Below, piece by piece: positions 7,544-15,013 of a stretch of 64,000 nt of DNA (positions are counted from its first letter, which is position 1; every line of letters begins with the position of its first letter). The DNA is from Sporosarcina sp. NCCP-2222 (GTDB lineage: Bacteria; Bacillota; Bacilli; Bacillales_A; Planococcaceae), in NCBI RefSeq assembly GCF_023168145.1, contig NZ_BQYK01000005.1, positions 85,439-149,438 on the forward strand. The letters run 5' to 3'. The position numbers were made by a program, and so were the translations under genes. The notes beneath the pieces were generated by a model, which saw only the letters and a list, made by a program, of their open reading frames with translations, searched no databases and had not been told where the DNA came from.

Positions 7544-9056
7544 TTTTTTGAATGTCTTTCAAGACAGGAAGGCTGAATTAGCCAGTGCACTGTTGACGCA
7601 TATCCAAATCTCGCTGATCTCCCTCTTTCTGGCAGTGCTCATTTCCATTCCGATTGGCATTTATTTAACGAACCGGAAACGGATGGCTGAAACGATCATA
7701 GGTGCGAGTGCAGTGCTCCAGACGATCCCATCGCTTGCCCTTCTCGGCCTGCTCATTCCGCTGTTCGGCATCGGCAAAGTACCTGCTATTATCGCACTTG
7801 TCGCTTATGCCCTACTCCCGATTTTACGGAATACATATACAGGCATTAATGAAGTGGATCCATCGTTGAAGGAAGCTGCGACTGCTATGGGGATGAATCG
7901 CTGGAAACGGCTGTCGAAAGTCGAGCTCCCGCTGGCCATGCCCGTTATTATGGCAGGAATCCGCACTTCCATGGTCCTCATCATTGGAACCGCAACACTA
8001 GCCGCACTCATCGGAGCCGGTGGACTTGGGGATTTGATCCTGTTGGGAATTGATCGAAACGACCCCTATCTCATCGTGCTTGGCGCCATTCCAGCTGCGC
8101 TGCTCGCACTTGGATTTGATTTTTTGTTGAGGAAATTCGAAGGGTTGTCCTTTAAGCGCGCTACTATTGCATTAACCGCATGCTTGGTCATTGCGATTCT
8201 CGTCATCGTTCTGCCATTCCTCTCGCTGCGCGAAGACGAACAGCAGCTCGTAATCGGAGCCAAGCTTGGAGCGGAGCCGGAAATTCTTATTAATATGTAT
8301 AAGCTCTTAATTGAAGAAGAGACTGATTTATCTGTTGAACTGAAGCCTGGTCTCGGCAAGACATCTTTTGTCTTCCAAGCTCTGCAATCCGGAAGCATTG
8401 ACATGTATCCTGAATTCACTGGGACCGCATTGTCCGAGTTTCTGAAAGAAGAGGCTGCCAGCAACAACCGAAACGAAGTGTATGAACAGGCGCGGGATGG
8501 CTTGGCTGAGCAATTCGACCTCGCCCTGTTGCCCCCGATGGCATATAACAACACATACACCCTTGCTGTTTCCGAGGCCTTCGAACAACAATATGGCGTG
8601 AAAACCATCTCGGATCTCGCCGCAGTTGAAACGGCTGTCAAAGCCGGTTTTACACTTGAGTTCAAAGACCGCGAAGACGGCTACCGAGGCATTCGCAGCC
8701 TATATGGTCTGGACTTCCCATCAGTCCAAACGATGGAGCCGAAACTCCGTTACCAGGCAATAAAAACCGGTGATATTAATCTGATGGATGCCTACTCAAC
8801 AGACAGCGAACTGCAGGAATATAAAATGACAGTCCTCGAAGACGACAAAGAGCTCTTCCCGCCTTATCAAGGAGCGCCTCTCTTGCGGGAGGAGACCCTG
8901 GAACAGTATCCGGAACTCGAAAACGTGCTCAATCAACTCGCCGGCAAAGTTACCGACGATGAAATGCGCGACTTGAATTATCGAGTGAATGCAGAAGGAG
9001 AAAGCCCGGAAGACGTGGCCCAAGAATTTTTAAAGAATGCGGGTTTATTGAAATAA
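7536..9056 (+). CDS. opuFB: Osmoprotectant ABC transporter permease fused to substrate-binding protein (OpuF type)
   Basis: A 506-residue fusion. Residues 1-230 form the permease with about six membrane helices and the ATPase-contacting EAA loop (SLKEAATAMGMNRWKRLSKV, about 108-127). Residues 235-506 form an extracytoplasmic OpuAC-like binding domain that starts VIGAKLGAEPEILINMYKLL and contains the family motif YPEFTGTALSEF. Such hybrids are known from OpuF of Bacillus infantis, which imports glycine betaine and other compatible solutes. With OpuFA it should make a complete importer without a separate lipoprotein. The ligand range here is inferred, and choline or carnitine are possible. A terminator follows at 9062. 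Confidence 0.9.
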   Translation: MNNFLNVFQDRKAELASALLTHIQISLISLFLAVLISIPIGIYLTNRKRMAETIIGASAVLQTIPSLALLGLLIPLFGIGKVPAIIALVAYALLPILRNTYTGINEVDPSLKEAATAMGMNRWKRLSKVELPLAMPVIMAGIRTSMVLIIGTATLAALIGAGGLGDLILLGIDRNDPYLIVLGAIPAALLALGFDFLLRKFEGLSFKRATIALTACLVIAILVIVLPFLSLREDEQQLVIGAKLGAEPEILINMYKLLIEEETDLSVELKPGLGKTSFVFQALQSGSIDMYPEFTGTALSEFLKEEAASNNRNEVYEQARDGLAEQFDLALLPPMAYNNTYTLAVSEAFEQQYGVKTISDLAAVETAVKAGFTLEFKDREDGYRGIRSLYGLDFPSVQTMEPKLRYQAIKTGDINLMDAYSTDSELQEYKMTVLEDDKELFPPYQGAPLLREETLEQYPELENVLNQLAGKVTDDEMRDLNYRVNAEGESPEDVAQEFLKNAGLLK

Positions 9057-9061
9057 ACAAG

Positions 9062-9100
9062 ATGGCCGAGATCAAGACATCGATCTCGGCCATTCCTTTC
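9062..9100. terminator. Rho-independent terminator
   Basis: ATGGCCGAGATC (9062-9073) pairs perfectly with GATCTCGGCCAT (9082-9093) around an 8-base loop, followed by TTCCTTTC. It closes the osmoprotectant operon. Confidence 0.85.
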
Positions 9101-9114
9101 TACAGTTAGCCCGC

Positions 9115-9414
9115 TTAAGACGAATACTCAATCGGTACGACGAGAAGCCCCAGTTCATCCACCTTGTACCGATCGAGCGCTTCTTGGAGGGTACGCACAT
9201 ATGTCACGATGAACGTGCCTGACAAAACCGTGTCATAGTCGTCCCATAATTCAATCTGGCCGCCATCATGGATAACATGTGAATCTGCTTTATCTTCATA
9301 CACAAAGACGGCTGTCGGGGTGAAATGAAGAATGACAGGATACATTTCCTCCGGCTCACCCGCTATTTCGGCTGGTTGCCCGCTATAAGGGTTTTTGAGT
9401 TTATTGAAGAACAC
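9115..9414 (-). CDS. Uncharacterised small protein
   Basis: A soluble protein of about 99 residues that I do not recognise. It begins VFFNKLKNPYSGQP and is rich in short beta-strand patterns (PVILHFTPTAVFVYED, IELWDDYDTVLSGTFIVTYV, LGLLVVPIEYSS), which suggests a compact beta-sheet fold. A TTG-GTG pair at 9412-9417 can serve as start; the GTG sits six bases after AAGGAG and is preferred. It faces the OpuF operon across the terminator and has no obvious operon partner. Confidence 0.6.
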   Translation of the reverse strand: MFFNKLKNPYSGQPAEIAGEPEEMYPVILHFTPTAVFVYEDKADSHVIHDGGQIELWDDYDTVLSGTFIVTYVRTLQEALDRYKVDELGLLVVPIEYSS

Positions 9415-9530
9415 CAATCACTCCTTCTTCTTTACTACCCTTCATACGTTTTAACCTGATATAAGATTCATTACATAAAAAAAGCGGGTTCATGTGACCC
9501 CAGCCATTGAATACATATTATTATTAGCAA

Positions 9531-10148
9531 TCAGATAAATTTTACTTTATTCTCGATTGGAAGCCGGGTAGTTTGATACCCCGGGGCGCTTTCCTTGCCA
9601 ATTGTGATGAGGACAATCGGGAAATACTGCTCATCCACTTGGAAACGTTCGGAAAATTTCGCTTTGTCGAAGCCGCCCATTGGCCCTGTCGCATACCCTC
9701 GATTTTTGGCAATGAGCATGAACTGCATCGCAACAAGACCCGCATCAAATGTTGCCATATTCTTACGTGCTTCTTCCGGCGCGTACGGATACGTCTTGTT
9801 TGTATTGCTGATCAGCACTTCCTTGCTTGCATCGTCAATGAAGCCTGCCTCTGACATACTGTCATAGACTGGGCCTACATTTTTATAAAACTCTTTGTCG
9901 CCTAATACCGCGATGACAGCAGAAGCAGTTTCGATCTGTTCCTGATCATATGCGATCGCCCGCAAGTCTTTTCTTTCTTCGGCATCCAGAAAGACAAGGA
10001 ATTCCCACGGCTGCAAATTGCTTGTTGAAGGCGCTAGGGTCGCTTCTTCCAGCATTTCAAGCAGTTCCTTTTTTTCAATCTTGGCACTTGGATCATATTT
10101 TCGGACTGACCGGCGTTCCCGAATCAATGTGGATAGATGTTCTGACAT
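9531..10148 (-). CDS. Nitroreductase-family NAD(P)H:FMN oxidoreductase
   Basis: A 205-residue flavoprotein of the nitroreductase fold. The N-terminal IRERRSVRKYDPSAKIEKKE is the classic FMN-contacting opening with the R-R-S-V-R signature; LAPSTSNLQPWEFLVFLD is the second flavin-binding stretch, and YATGPMGGFD the third. These enzymes reduce nitro compounds, quinones or dehydrate substrates with NAD(P)H. The gene is divergent from an HxlR regulator 126 bp away, a common pairing in which the regulator senses electrophiles or quinones and controls the reductase. That link is an inference from layout. Confidence 0.9.
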   Translation of the reverse strand: MSEHLSTLIRERRSVRKYDPSAKIEKKELLEMLEEATLAPSTSNLQPWEFLVFLDAEERKDLRAIAYDQEQIETASAVIAVLGDKEFYKNVGPVYDSMSEAGFIDDASKEVLISNTNKTYPYAPEEARKNMATFDAGLVAMQFMLIAKNRGYATGPMGGFDKAKFSERFQVDEQYFPIVLITIGKESAPGYQTTRLPIENKVKFI

Positions 10149-10274
10149 TCCAATTCCTCCCGTTTCGAACTAATCTTTAGTAAGTACAGAACTAGCATAC
10201 TTTTAGCAAGTTGAAGACGTCAAGTGTTTTGCAATGTGCTATGATAAGAAAAAGTAAAAAACGGGGTTGGAAGT

Positions 10275-10628
10275 ATGAAGAAAGATCTTAAAACGATAGA
10301 AACCGGCACGGAGTCCACCTGCCAGAAATACCGAAGCGCTATTGAGTTCATTGGGAAAAGATGGACGGGCATCATTATCTTTAATCTATTCGACGGGCCT
10401 AAACGATACCATGAACTGCTGAATGCAATTGAAGGAATCTCAGACAGGCTGCTATCGGAACGCCTCAAAGATCTGGAAGAAGAAGGATTACTGGAGAAAC
10501 GCATTATTGCGGAAGCACCAAGAAAGGTCGAATACGAATTAACCCCACCGGGCCATGAATTCAAAGATGTTTTCAAAGCGATATTAGGCTGGGTCGAGAA
10601 AAAGGATGAGTTTGTGAACCGTAAGTAG
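10275..10628 (+). CDS. HxlR-family transcriptional regulator
   Basis: A 117-residue winged-helix regulator of the HxlR/YodB type. Key features are Cys-x-x-Tyr near the N-terminus (STCQKYRSAIEFIGKRWTGI), LFDGPKRYHELLNAIEGISDRL as the recognition region and the wing KVEYELTPPGHEFKDVF. In YodB/HypR relatives an N-terminal Cys acts as a thiol switch for quinones or disulfide stress; Cys15 is in a comparable place here. It is divergent from the nitroreductase and co-oriented with a 49-residue membrane protein. Control of the nitroreductase is likely but inferred. Confidence 0.88.
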   Translation: MKKDLKTIETGTESTCQKYRSAIEFIGKRWTGIIIFNLFDGPKRYHELLNAIEGISDRLLSERLKDLEEEGLLEKRIIAEAPRKVEYELTPPGHEFKDVFKAILGWVEKKDEFVNRK

Positions 10629-10657
10629 AAATAGGGATAGGTCTAGGGGGTGTTCCT

Positions 10658-10807
10658 ATGATTTTTATAACGTTCGGCATACTATTCGTCGTTAACTTTG
10701 TCATCTGTTCCATTATCACGATTCTCTTCGGCCTAACTCGGAAACTTGATTGGGCTATAATTGCCGTCATTAGTTTTTTCCTCGCCCTTGTCGTGGTGGC
10801 TTTCTAA
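10658..10807 (+). CDS. Short two-helix membrane protein
   Basis: A 49-residue protein, MIFITFGILFVVNFVICSII onward, ending SFFLALVVVAF. It is nearly all hydrophobic, with two membrane helices joined by the polar turn GLTRKLD. The ATG at 10658 follows AGGGGGTG by six bases, and a good terminator comes 26 bases after the stop, so it looks real. It lies 29 bases after the HxlR gene and is probably co-transcribed. No function recognised. Confidence 0.6.
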   Translation: MIFITFGILFVVNFVICSIITILFGLTRKLDWAIIAVISFFLALVVVAF

Positions 10808-10832
10808 TTTCCAAGTAAATCATGAACTTTAC

Positions 10833-10864
10833 AGAACGCTTCCATAAGGCGAGCGTTCTTTTTC
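10833..10864 (+). terminator. Rho-independent terminator
   Basis: AGAACGCT (10833-10840) pairs with AGCGTTCT (10852-10859), followed by a T-rich tract. It ends the HxlR/small membrane protein unit. Confidence 0.8.
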
Positions 10865-10961
10865 TTGTTTGTAATTTGCAAAGAGATACAATATTTCAAA
10901 TATCGATTGTCGCCTCTTATTCTTTTAGCTATGATGAAGGTAAGAGGAGGGAGATGATTCA

Positions 10962-11432
10962 ATGACTCAGGAAAAGGAATATGTAATTGAAAAAGAAAAA
11001 CCCCAGATACCAAAAATAAAAGTGGAAAGAAAAGACGGAGAACCGACAGCGGCTTTCAAAGGAGCATCCATTGCAGCATTGCTGATTGGGGTATCATCCT
11101 ATTTAATCGGCTTGTTCAATGCAGGCATGGAATTAAATGAAAAAGGCTACTACTTTGTCGTTCTCATTTTCGGTCTTTATGCTTCCGTTTCCTTGCAAAA
11201 GGCGGTCAGAGATAAAGAAGAGGGCGTCCCGGTAACAAATATTTATTATGGCATCAGCTGGTTTGCGCTGATCGTTGCGATCGCCCTAATGGCGATTGGC
11301 CTATATAACGCCGGTAGTATCGTCTTAAGTGAAAAAGGGTTTTATGCAATGGCGTTCGTGTTAAGTATTTTCGCTGCAATTACAGTGCAGAAAAACGTCA
11401 GGGATACACAAAAGGCAAGAGAAGCAGAATAA
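10962..11432 (+). CDS. YiaA/YiaB-family inner membrane protein
   Basis: A 156-residue protein with two copies of the YiaAB two-helix domain. After a charged N-terminus of about 30 residues come helices at about 34-55 and 62-82, a loop with VRDKEEGVPVTN, then helices at about 96-117 and 124-144. The repeated motif GLFNAGMELNEKGYYFVVL / GLYNAGSIVLSEKGFYAMAF is the family hallmark. It is located in the cytoplasmic membrane; no biochemical role is known for the family. The ATG follows GGAGGGAG. A short A/T hairpin at about 11472-11490 may terminate it. Confidence 0.85.
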   Translation: MTQEKEYVIEKEKPQIPKIKVERKDGEPTAAFKGASIAALLIGVSSYLIGLFNAGMELNEKGYYFVVLIFGLYASVSLQKAVRDKEEGVPVTNIYYGISWFALIVAIALMAIGLYNAGSIVLSEKGFYAMAFVLSIFAAITVQKNVRDTQKAREAE

Positions 11433-11559
11433 TATTTTTTACGCTGTACATGGACGTTTCAATCGAATTTTTAAAACTTTTTAAGTTTTTTCTTGCATTT
11501 ACTTCTGAAAAGGGGTAAAGTCGTAGTAATTTAACATTCACTTATTTCGCAAGTTTTGA

Positions 11560-11737
11560 AGTAAGGATAGAGGCGCAAAGACCATCAGTACACAGTCAGA
11601 GGATAATGAGATCCGACGAAGACTGTAGAAAGGGGAATTTGCCGAAGTGGAGAGAAGCTCATTATCTCGAAGCTGGTTCTGCGTTGAATAAGCACAGAAT
11701 TGTCATATAGGAAACTATATGGAGGGCTATCTTATGC
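11560..11737 (+). ncRNA. Lysine riboswitch (L-box)
   Basis: The conserved L-box elements appear in order: GATAGAGGCGCAAAGACC (from 11567), AGTA, GGGGAATTTGCCGAAGTGG (about 11633-11651), TTGAATAAGCAC and the closing ATATGGAGGGCTATC (about 11717-11731). The ends pair as P1 (TAAGGATAG with CTATCTTA). It is followed by a strong terminator at 11763 and lies upstream of dapA, the first committed enzyme of lysine synthesis. Lysine binding should favour termination. The identification rests on motif recall, without a covariance-model search. Confidence 0.92.
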
Positions 11738-11762
11738 AATGAAATAATTTATTATTTCAACT

Positions 11763-11792
11763 GCAACAACGAGCCCTCGTTGTTGCTTTTTT
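11763..11792 (+). terminator. Riboswitch-controlled terminator
   Basis: GCAACAACGA (11763-11772) pairs perfectly with TCGTTGTTGC (11777-11786) around GCCC, followed by six Ts. It is placed as the expression platform of the lysine riboswitch. Confidence 0.9.
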
Positions 11793-11803
11793 GCGTTCAA
11801 TTC

Positions 11804-11922
11804 ACTTGGATCATGAAGATGCACGGAGGTTATACTCCCGCTTTTCCAAGTTAAGCCTTCGGCAGAGGTCAGGTATTTTGAGAGCTACACTCAGCAGCTC
11901 GACAATATCCCGGCTAAAATAC
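11804..11922 (+). other. Structured leader of unknown role between riboswitch terminator and dapA
   Basis: About 200 bases separate the riboswitch terminator from dapA. They hold two nested hairpins. In the first, ACTTGGA (11804-11810) pairs with TCCAAGT (11845-11851) around an inner GGAG/CTCC stem (11825-11828 with 11835-11838). In the second, GTATTTT (11873-11879) pairs with AAAATAC (11916-11922) around GAGCT/AGCTC (11882-11886 with 11896-11900). A tiny GCC-TTC-GGC stem lies between them. No T-run follows. It matches no leader family I know. Confidence 0.45.
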
Positions 11923-11995
11923 TCCGAGGCGTGATTGATCACTTGCCCTTCTCCCTCTATTTTTTAATTAAAAAAATGATAGGATGTGGAGAACA

Positions 11996-12889
11996 ATGAA
12001 TTTCGGACGAATTGTAACAGCTATGGTGACTCCTTTTGATGAACAGGGTGAAATTGATTTCCAGGCAACACAGAACCTGATTAATTATTTGATTTCCAAT
12101 GGCACGGAAGCATTGGTTGTCTCGGGAACCACAGGAGAATCCCCGACCTTGACGAACAAAGAAAAAGCCAAGTTATTCAAGTTTACCGTAAACGTTGTAA
12201 ATGGCAGGGTGCCCGTCATTGCAGGAACTGGCACCAATAATACAAAAGAGTCCATGGAAATGACCCTGCTCGCGGAAAATGCAGGAGTCGACGGCATTAT
12301 GCTCGTGACTCCGTACTATAACAAACCTTGCCAAGAAGGGCTATATCAACACTTTAAGGCTATTGCAGAGATTACGACTCTGCCGATCATGTTATACAAT
12401 ATTCCGGGACGCAGTGTCGTCAATATGTCCGTTGAAACCGTCATCCGCCTCTCGAAGATTCGCAACATCGTGGCAATCAAAGAGGCGAGCGGGGATTTGG
12501 ACACCATGGCTGAAATTATTGATCGCACGCCAAAGAGCTTTGCATTATATAGCGGCGACGACGGACTGACACTTCCTGTATTATCGATCGGCGGCGCAGG
12601 CGTCGTTTCGGTCGCATCTCACGTAGTCGGGAATGACATGCAAACAATGATCGCACACTTCCAGCGGGGCGATTTTGACCAAGCTGCACGGGAACATCGC
12701 AGACTGCTTCCTATCATGCGCGCCCTATTCGCAGCGCCAAATCCGTCTGCTGTCAAAGCGGCACTCAACCTAAAAGGCATTCCAGTCGGCGGGGTCCGGT
12801 TGCCGATGATTCCACTAAATAGCGACCAGCTGCGCAGCTTATACCAATCGTTAACGCTCTATGAGGAATTAGCTTTTTCGAGAAATTGA
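11996..12889 (+). CDS. dapA: 4-hydroxy-tetrahydrodipicolinate synthase
   Basis: Condenses pyruvate with L-aspartate semialdehyde, the first committed step of the diaminopimelate/lysine pathway, in the cytoplasm. The 297-residue TIM-barrel protein carries the Schiff-base Lys162 (VAIKEASGD), catalytic Tyr134 and Arg139 (MLYNIPGRS) and the GTTGESPTL loop (44-52) with the proton-relay Thr45 and Thr46. The ATG at 11996, after GGAGA, gives the family N-terminus MNFGRIVTAMVTPFD; an in-frame ATG at 11984 lacks a usable site. A lysine riboswitch and an extra structured leader precede it. No other lysine genes follow, so it is a single-gene unit. Confidence 0.95.
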   Translation: MNFGRIVTAMVTPFDEQGEIDFQATQNLINYLISNGTEALVVSGTTGESPTLTNKEKAKLFKFTVNVVNGRVPVIAGTGTNNTKESMEMTLLAENAGVDGIMLVTPYYNKPCQEGLYQHFKAIAEITTLPIMLYNIPGRSVVNMSVETVIRLSKIRNIVAIKEASGDLDTMAEIIDRTPKSFALYSGDDGLTLPVLSIGGAGVVSVASHVVGNDMQTMIAHFQRGDFDQAAREHRRLLPIMRALFAAPNPSAVKAALNLKGIPVGGVRLPMIPLNSDQLRSLYQSLTLYEELAFSRN

Positions 12890-12904
12890 TCAACTTGCAA
12901 AGTT

Positions 12905-12941
12905 ACATGCCAGGTTCACACTATTGTGGAGCCTGGCATGT
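12905..12941. terminator. Hairpin between convergent genes, probable bidirectional terminator
   Basis: A long stem formed by ACATGCCAGG...TTCACA (12905-12920) and TGTGGA...GCCTGGCATGT (12925-12941). The T-tract is weak on the plus strand. It separates dapA from the minus-strand peptidase gene. Confidence 0.7.
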
Positions 12942-12952
12942 CTCATCATGGA

Positions 12953-13564
12953 CTAGTTGCATGGGGTTGTGATCTTTACAAGCAGCTTCTCATTTTGAAA
13001 GTGTAAATTCTCGTTGTCTGTTAATGCATAGATGGGGCTGCTCTTCCGACTGCGTGCCCAGGCATCGAATGCAAGACGCCGCGACTCTTCATTATAATGC
13101 GGACACAGGCTTCCCTTCATGATCCCAAGCCCTTGAAACTCCTCATATCCTGCCTCACTTTCACTGAAGCACGCCTCAAACCAGCACATTGCACCTGCAC
13201 TTATCCCAGCAAGAATTACTCCGTTTTGATAGGCATTTTTTAAAACGACATCAAAACCGGTCCGGCGCCAAATTTCAAGCATAGATTGGGTGTTTCCCCC
13301 GCCTACATATACAATATCCAACTCATTCACCACTTCTTGAATAGCCGGCAACTCAAAGTCTTTTCTTGTAAAATGACTTGGTTCCTCCGCTCGGAAAGCT
13401 TCATAGAACTTATCAATATATCCTTGTGCATCGTTGCTTGCCGTTCCAATAAAAGCGATTTTAATGGGACCTTGTTTCCGGCAGATTTTCAAGAGGTACT
13501 CATCAATAAATGGGCTGTCTTCTGAAAACCCGCCGCCTGAAATGGCTAGTATATGTCTTTGCAT
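12953..13564 (-). CDS. Peptidase E (S51 family, alpha-aspartyl dipeptidase-like)
   Basis: A 203-residue class I glutamine-amidotransferase-like protein of the S51 peptidase family. It shows VGGGNTQSMLEIWR (88-100) and the nucleophile elbow AGISAGAMCWFE with Ser122 in GxSAGA, as in peptidase E, which cuts Asp-X dipeptides. The helical insert and the C-terminal YALTDNENLHF stretch also fit. The catalytic His could be that in LCPHYNEESRR. It is a single gene with no signal peptide, so cytoplasmic. Substrate specificity is inferred from the family. Confidence 0.85.
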   Translation of the reverse strand: MQRHILAISGGGFSEDSPFIDEYLLKICRKQGPIKIAFIGTASNDAQGYIDKFYEAFRAEEPSHFTRKDFELPAIQEVVNELDIVYVGGGNTQSMLEIWRRTGFDVVLKNAYQNGVILAGISAGAMCWFEACFSESEAGYEEFQGLGIMKGSLCPHYNEESRRLAFDAWARSRKSSPIYALTDNENLHFQNEKLLVKITTPCN

Positions 13565-13605
13565 TCATACTCTCCTCCCTTTCATTCGTCATATTAATAA
13601 ACGCT

Positions 13606-14580
13606 TCACTCCACTCTCAATAGAATCTTCCCTTCATATTTACGACTTTCCATTAACCGATGGGCCTCTGAGGCATCTTGTAATGAAAAAACATGAGCGA
13701 TAGGCAGAGCAATCTGATGTAAAGCAACTAACTCAATTACTTCGGCTGCAATCAATGCCAATCGTGCAGGATCATGCTTTCTCGTAGTGCCTAAACTAAA
13801 ACCCTTAATACTTCTGCAGCTACTATGGACATCATTTGTTGAAAAGGTTCCCGGCAGACCACTACTATTTCCAAATTGCACAAGTGTACCATACAATGCT
13901 AAGCATTCTAAGCTCTTCCCTGTTACCTCACCGGCTACAGAGTCAAAGATTACATTCGCTCCTTGACCAGCCGTATGATACAAGACTTCTTCAACAAACG
14001 AATCATAGGTGCAAACAATATCCGCCCCTAAGTCCTTAACATACTTTCCTTTATCCATATGGCCTACCGTACAAATGATTTGATGCGTTCCATATGATTT
14101 CGCTAACTGTACAAGCATGGAGCCAACACCGCCAGCGGCACTATGTATAACAATTGTATCTGTTTTTTTAATTTGTCCAATCTCATGTAATAGGATAAAT
14201 GCTAAGAACGATACAGTCGGCATAGCAGCAGCCTGCTCAAATGAAAGACTTTCGGGAATTTTAAAGACTAAACGTTCATCCGCAATCACGTATTCTGCAT
14301 ACGATCCATATTTAGGGAACGCAACAACCCGATCCCCTTTTGAAAAACCCGAATGAGGATGAGCCTCTTCAATGATCCCAGCCGCGTCCAACCCTAGCAG
14401 TAGAGGAAATTGCCCATTCCCTTTATTACCTCTGCGAGTTTTTATATCTGCATAATTCACACTTGTAAATGCAACTTTTAGTAAGCATTCTCCCGTACCC
14501 ATTTTGGGACGTTCAATTTCTTCAGTCAAAAGAACATCAGGTCCACCGAACTCTTTTTGAATAATCGCTTTCACATTCAT
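13606..14580 (-). CDS. Zinc-independent quinone oxidoreductase / medium-chain dehydrogenase
   Basis: A 324-residue NAD(P)H-dependent reductase of the quinone oxidoreductase branch of the MDR superfamily. The GroES-like N-terminal domain (MNVKAIIQKEFGGPDVLLTE, TSVNYADIKTRRG) is followed by a Rossmann domain with HSAAGGVGSMLVQLAKSYG as the nucleotide-binding loop. The zinc-ligand cysteines of alcohol dehydrogenases are absent, as expected for quinone reductases. It ends with SRKYEGKILLRVE. Such enzymes reduce quinones or alpha,beta-unsaturated carbonyls. It is a single gene upstream of a long gene-free stretch. Confidence 0.88.
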   Translation of the reverse strand: MNVKAIIQKEFGGPDVLLTEEIERPKMGTGECLLKVAFTSVNYADIKTRRGNKGNGQFPLLLGLDAAGIIEEAHPHSGFSKGDRVVAFPKYGSYAEYVIADERLVFKIPESLSFEQAAAMPTVSFLAFILLHEIGQIKKTDTIVIHSAAGGVGSMLVQLAKSYGTHQIICTVGHMDKGKYVKDLGADIVCTYDSFVEEVLYHTAGQGANVIFDSVAGEVTGKSLECLALYGTLVQFGNSSGLPGTFSTNDVHSSCRSIKGFSLGTTRKHDPARLALIAAEVIELVALHQIALPIAHVFSLQDASEAHRLMESRKYEGKILLRVE

Positions 14581-14972
14581 CCCCTCCCATTCTCAATGTA
14601 GCATGAAATAGAGCTTTCATGAATTTTCAAATTCCTATGCACTTGCATAAGTATTTTGAATCAAGTTTTGTAAGACCAATTCAAAATCAAGGCATGTCTC
14701 GTTTTCGGTGATTTTTCAACAAGTCCAAACATTGATAAAGGATCCAGCTTGATGTTCCAATATTAACAACGCGTCTGAATCCCCCCCCATAATAGCAAGC
14801 GTAAATAGGAGAACAGTCCCCACCACTCGGTCTTTATGACATGTTGAAGCATAAAAGGTTCTTAGCGATTTAGAATCGATTATGGACACTTTCGGGCATA
14901 ATTCATTAAATAGAAGAGAAATGTTTAGTGGAGGTCCACTTGTAACATGTAGTTCACCTTCCGTTCATCTTC
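14581..14972. other. Gene-free stretch
   Basis: About 390 bases between divergent genes. No open frame of note, RNA element or repeat was recognised. It holds a run of eight or nine Cs at about 14780 and should contain the promoter of the quinone oxidoreductase gene near its left end. Confidence 0.5.
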
Positions 14973-14988
14973 GATTATTATAATAATC
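14973..14988. promoter_or_regulatory. Perfect 16-bp palindrome over a probable -10 box
   Basis: GATTATTATAATAATC is a perfect inverted repeat 25 bases before the start codon of the DHA2 pump gene. It contains TATAAT at 14979-14984, so a bound repressor would cover the -10 region. No clear -35 match was found. MarR- or TetR-type regulators commonly control such pumps, but none is encoded next to it. Confidence 0.5.
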
Positions 14989-15013
14989 ACTCATTATTTA
15001 TGGAGGTGAGATC

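Noticed and set aside
8066-8665. 199-codon open frame antisense to the opuFB gene
   Set aside because: It is a mirror frame inside a confidently identified fusion protein; its product is low-complexity (Ser/Ala/Arg-rich) and has no ribosome binding site.
11804-11922. T-box leader before dapA
   Set aside because: The conserved T-box sequence and the antiterminator stem were not found; the lysine riboswitch already explains control.
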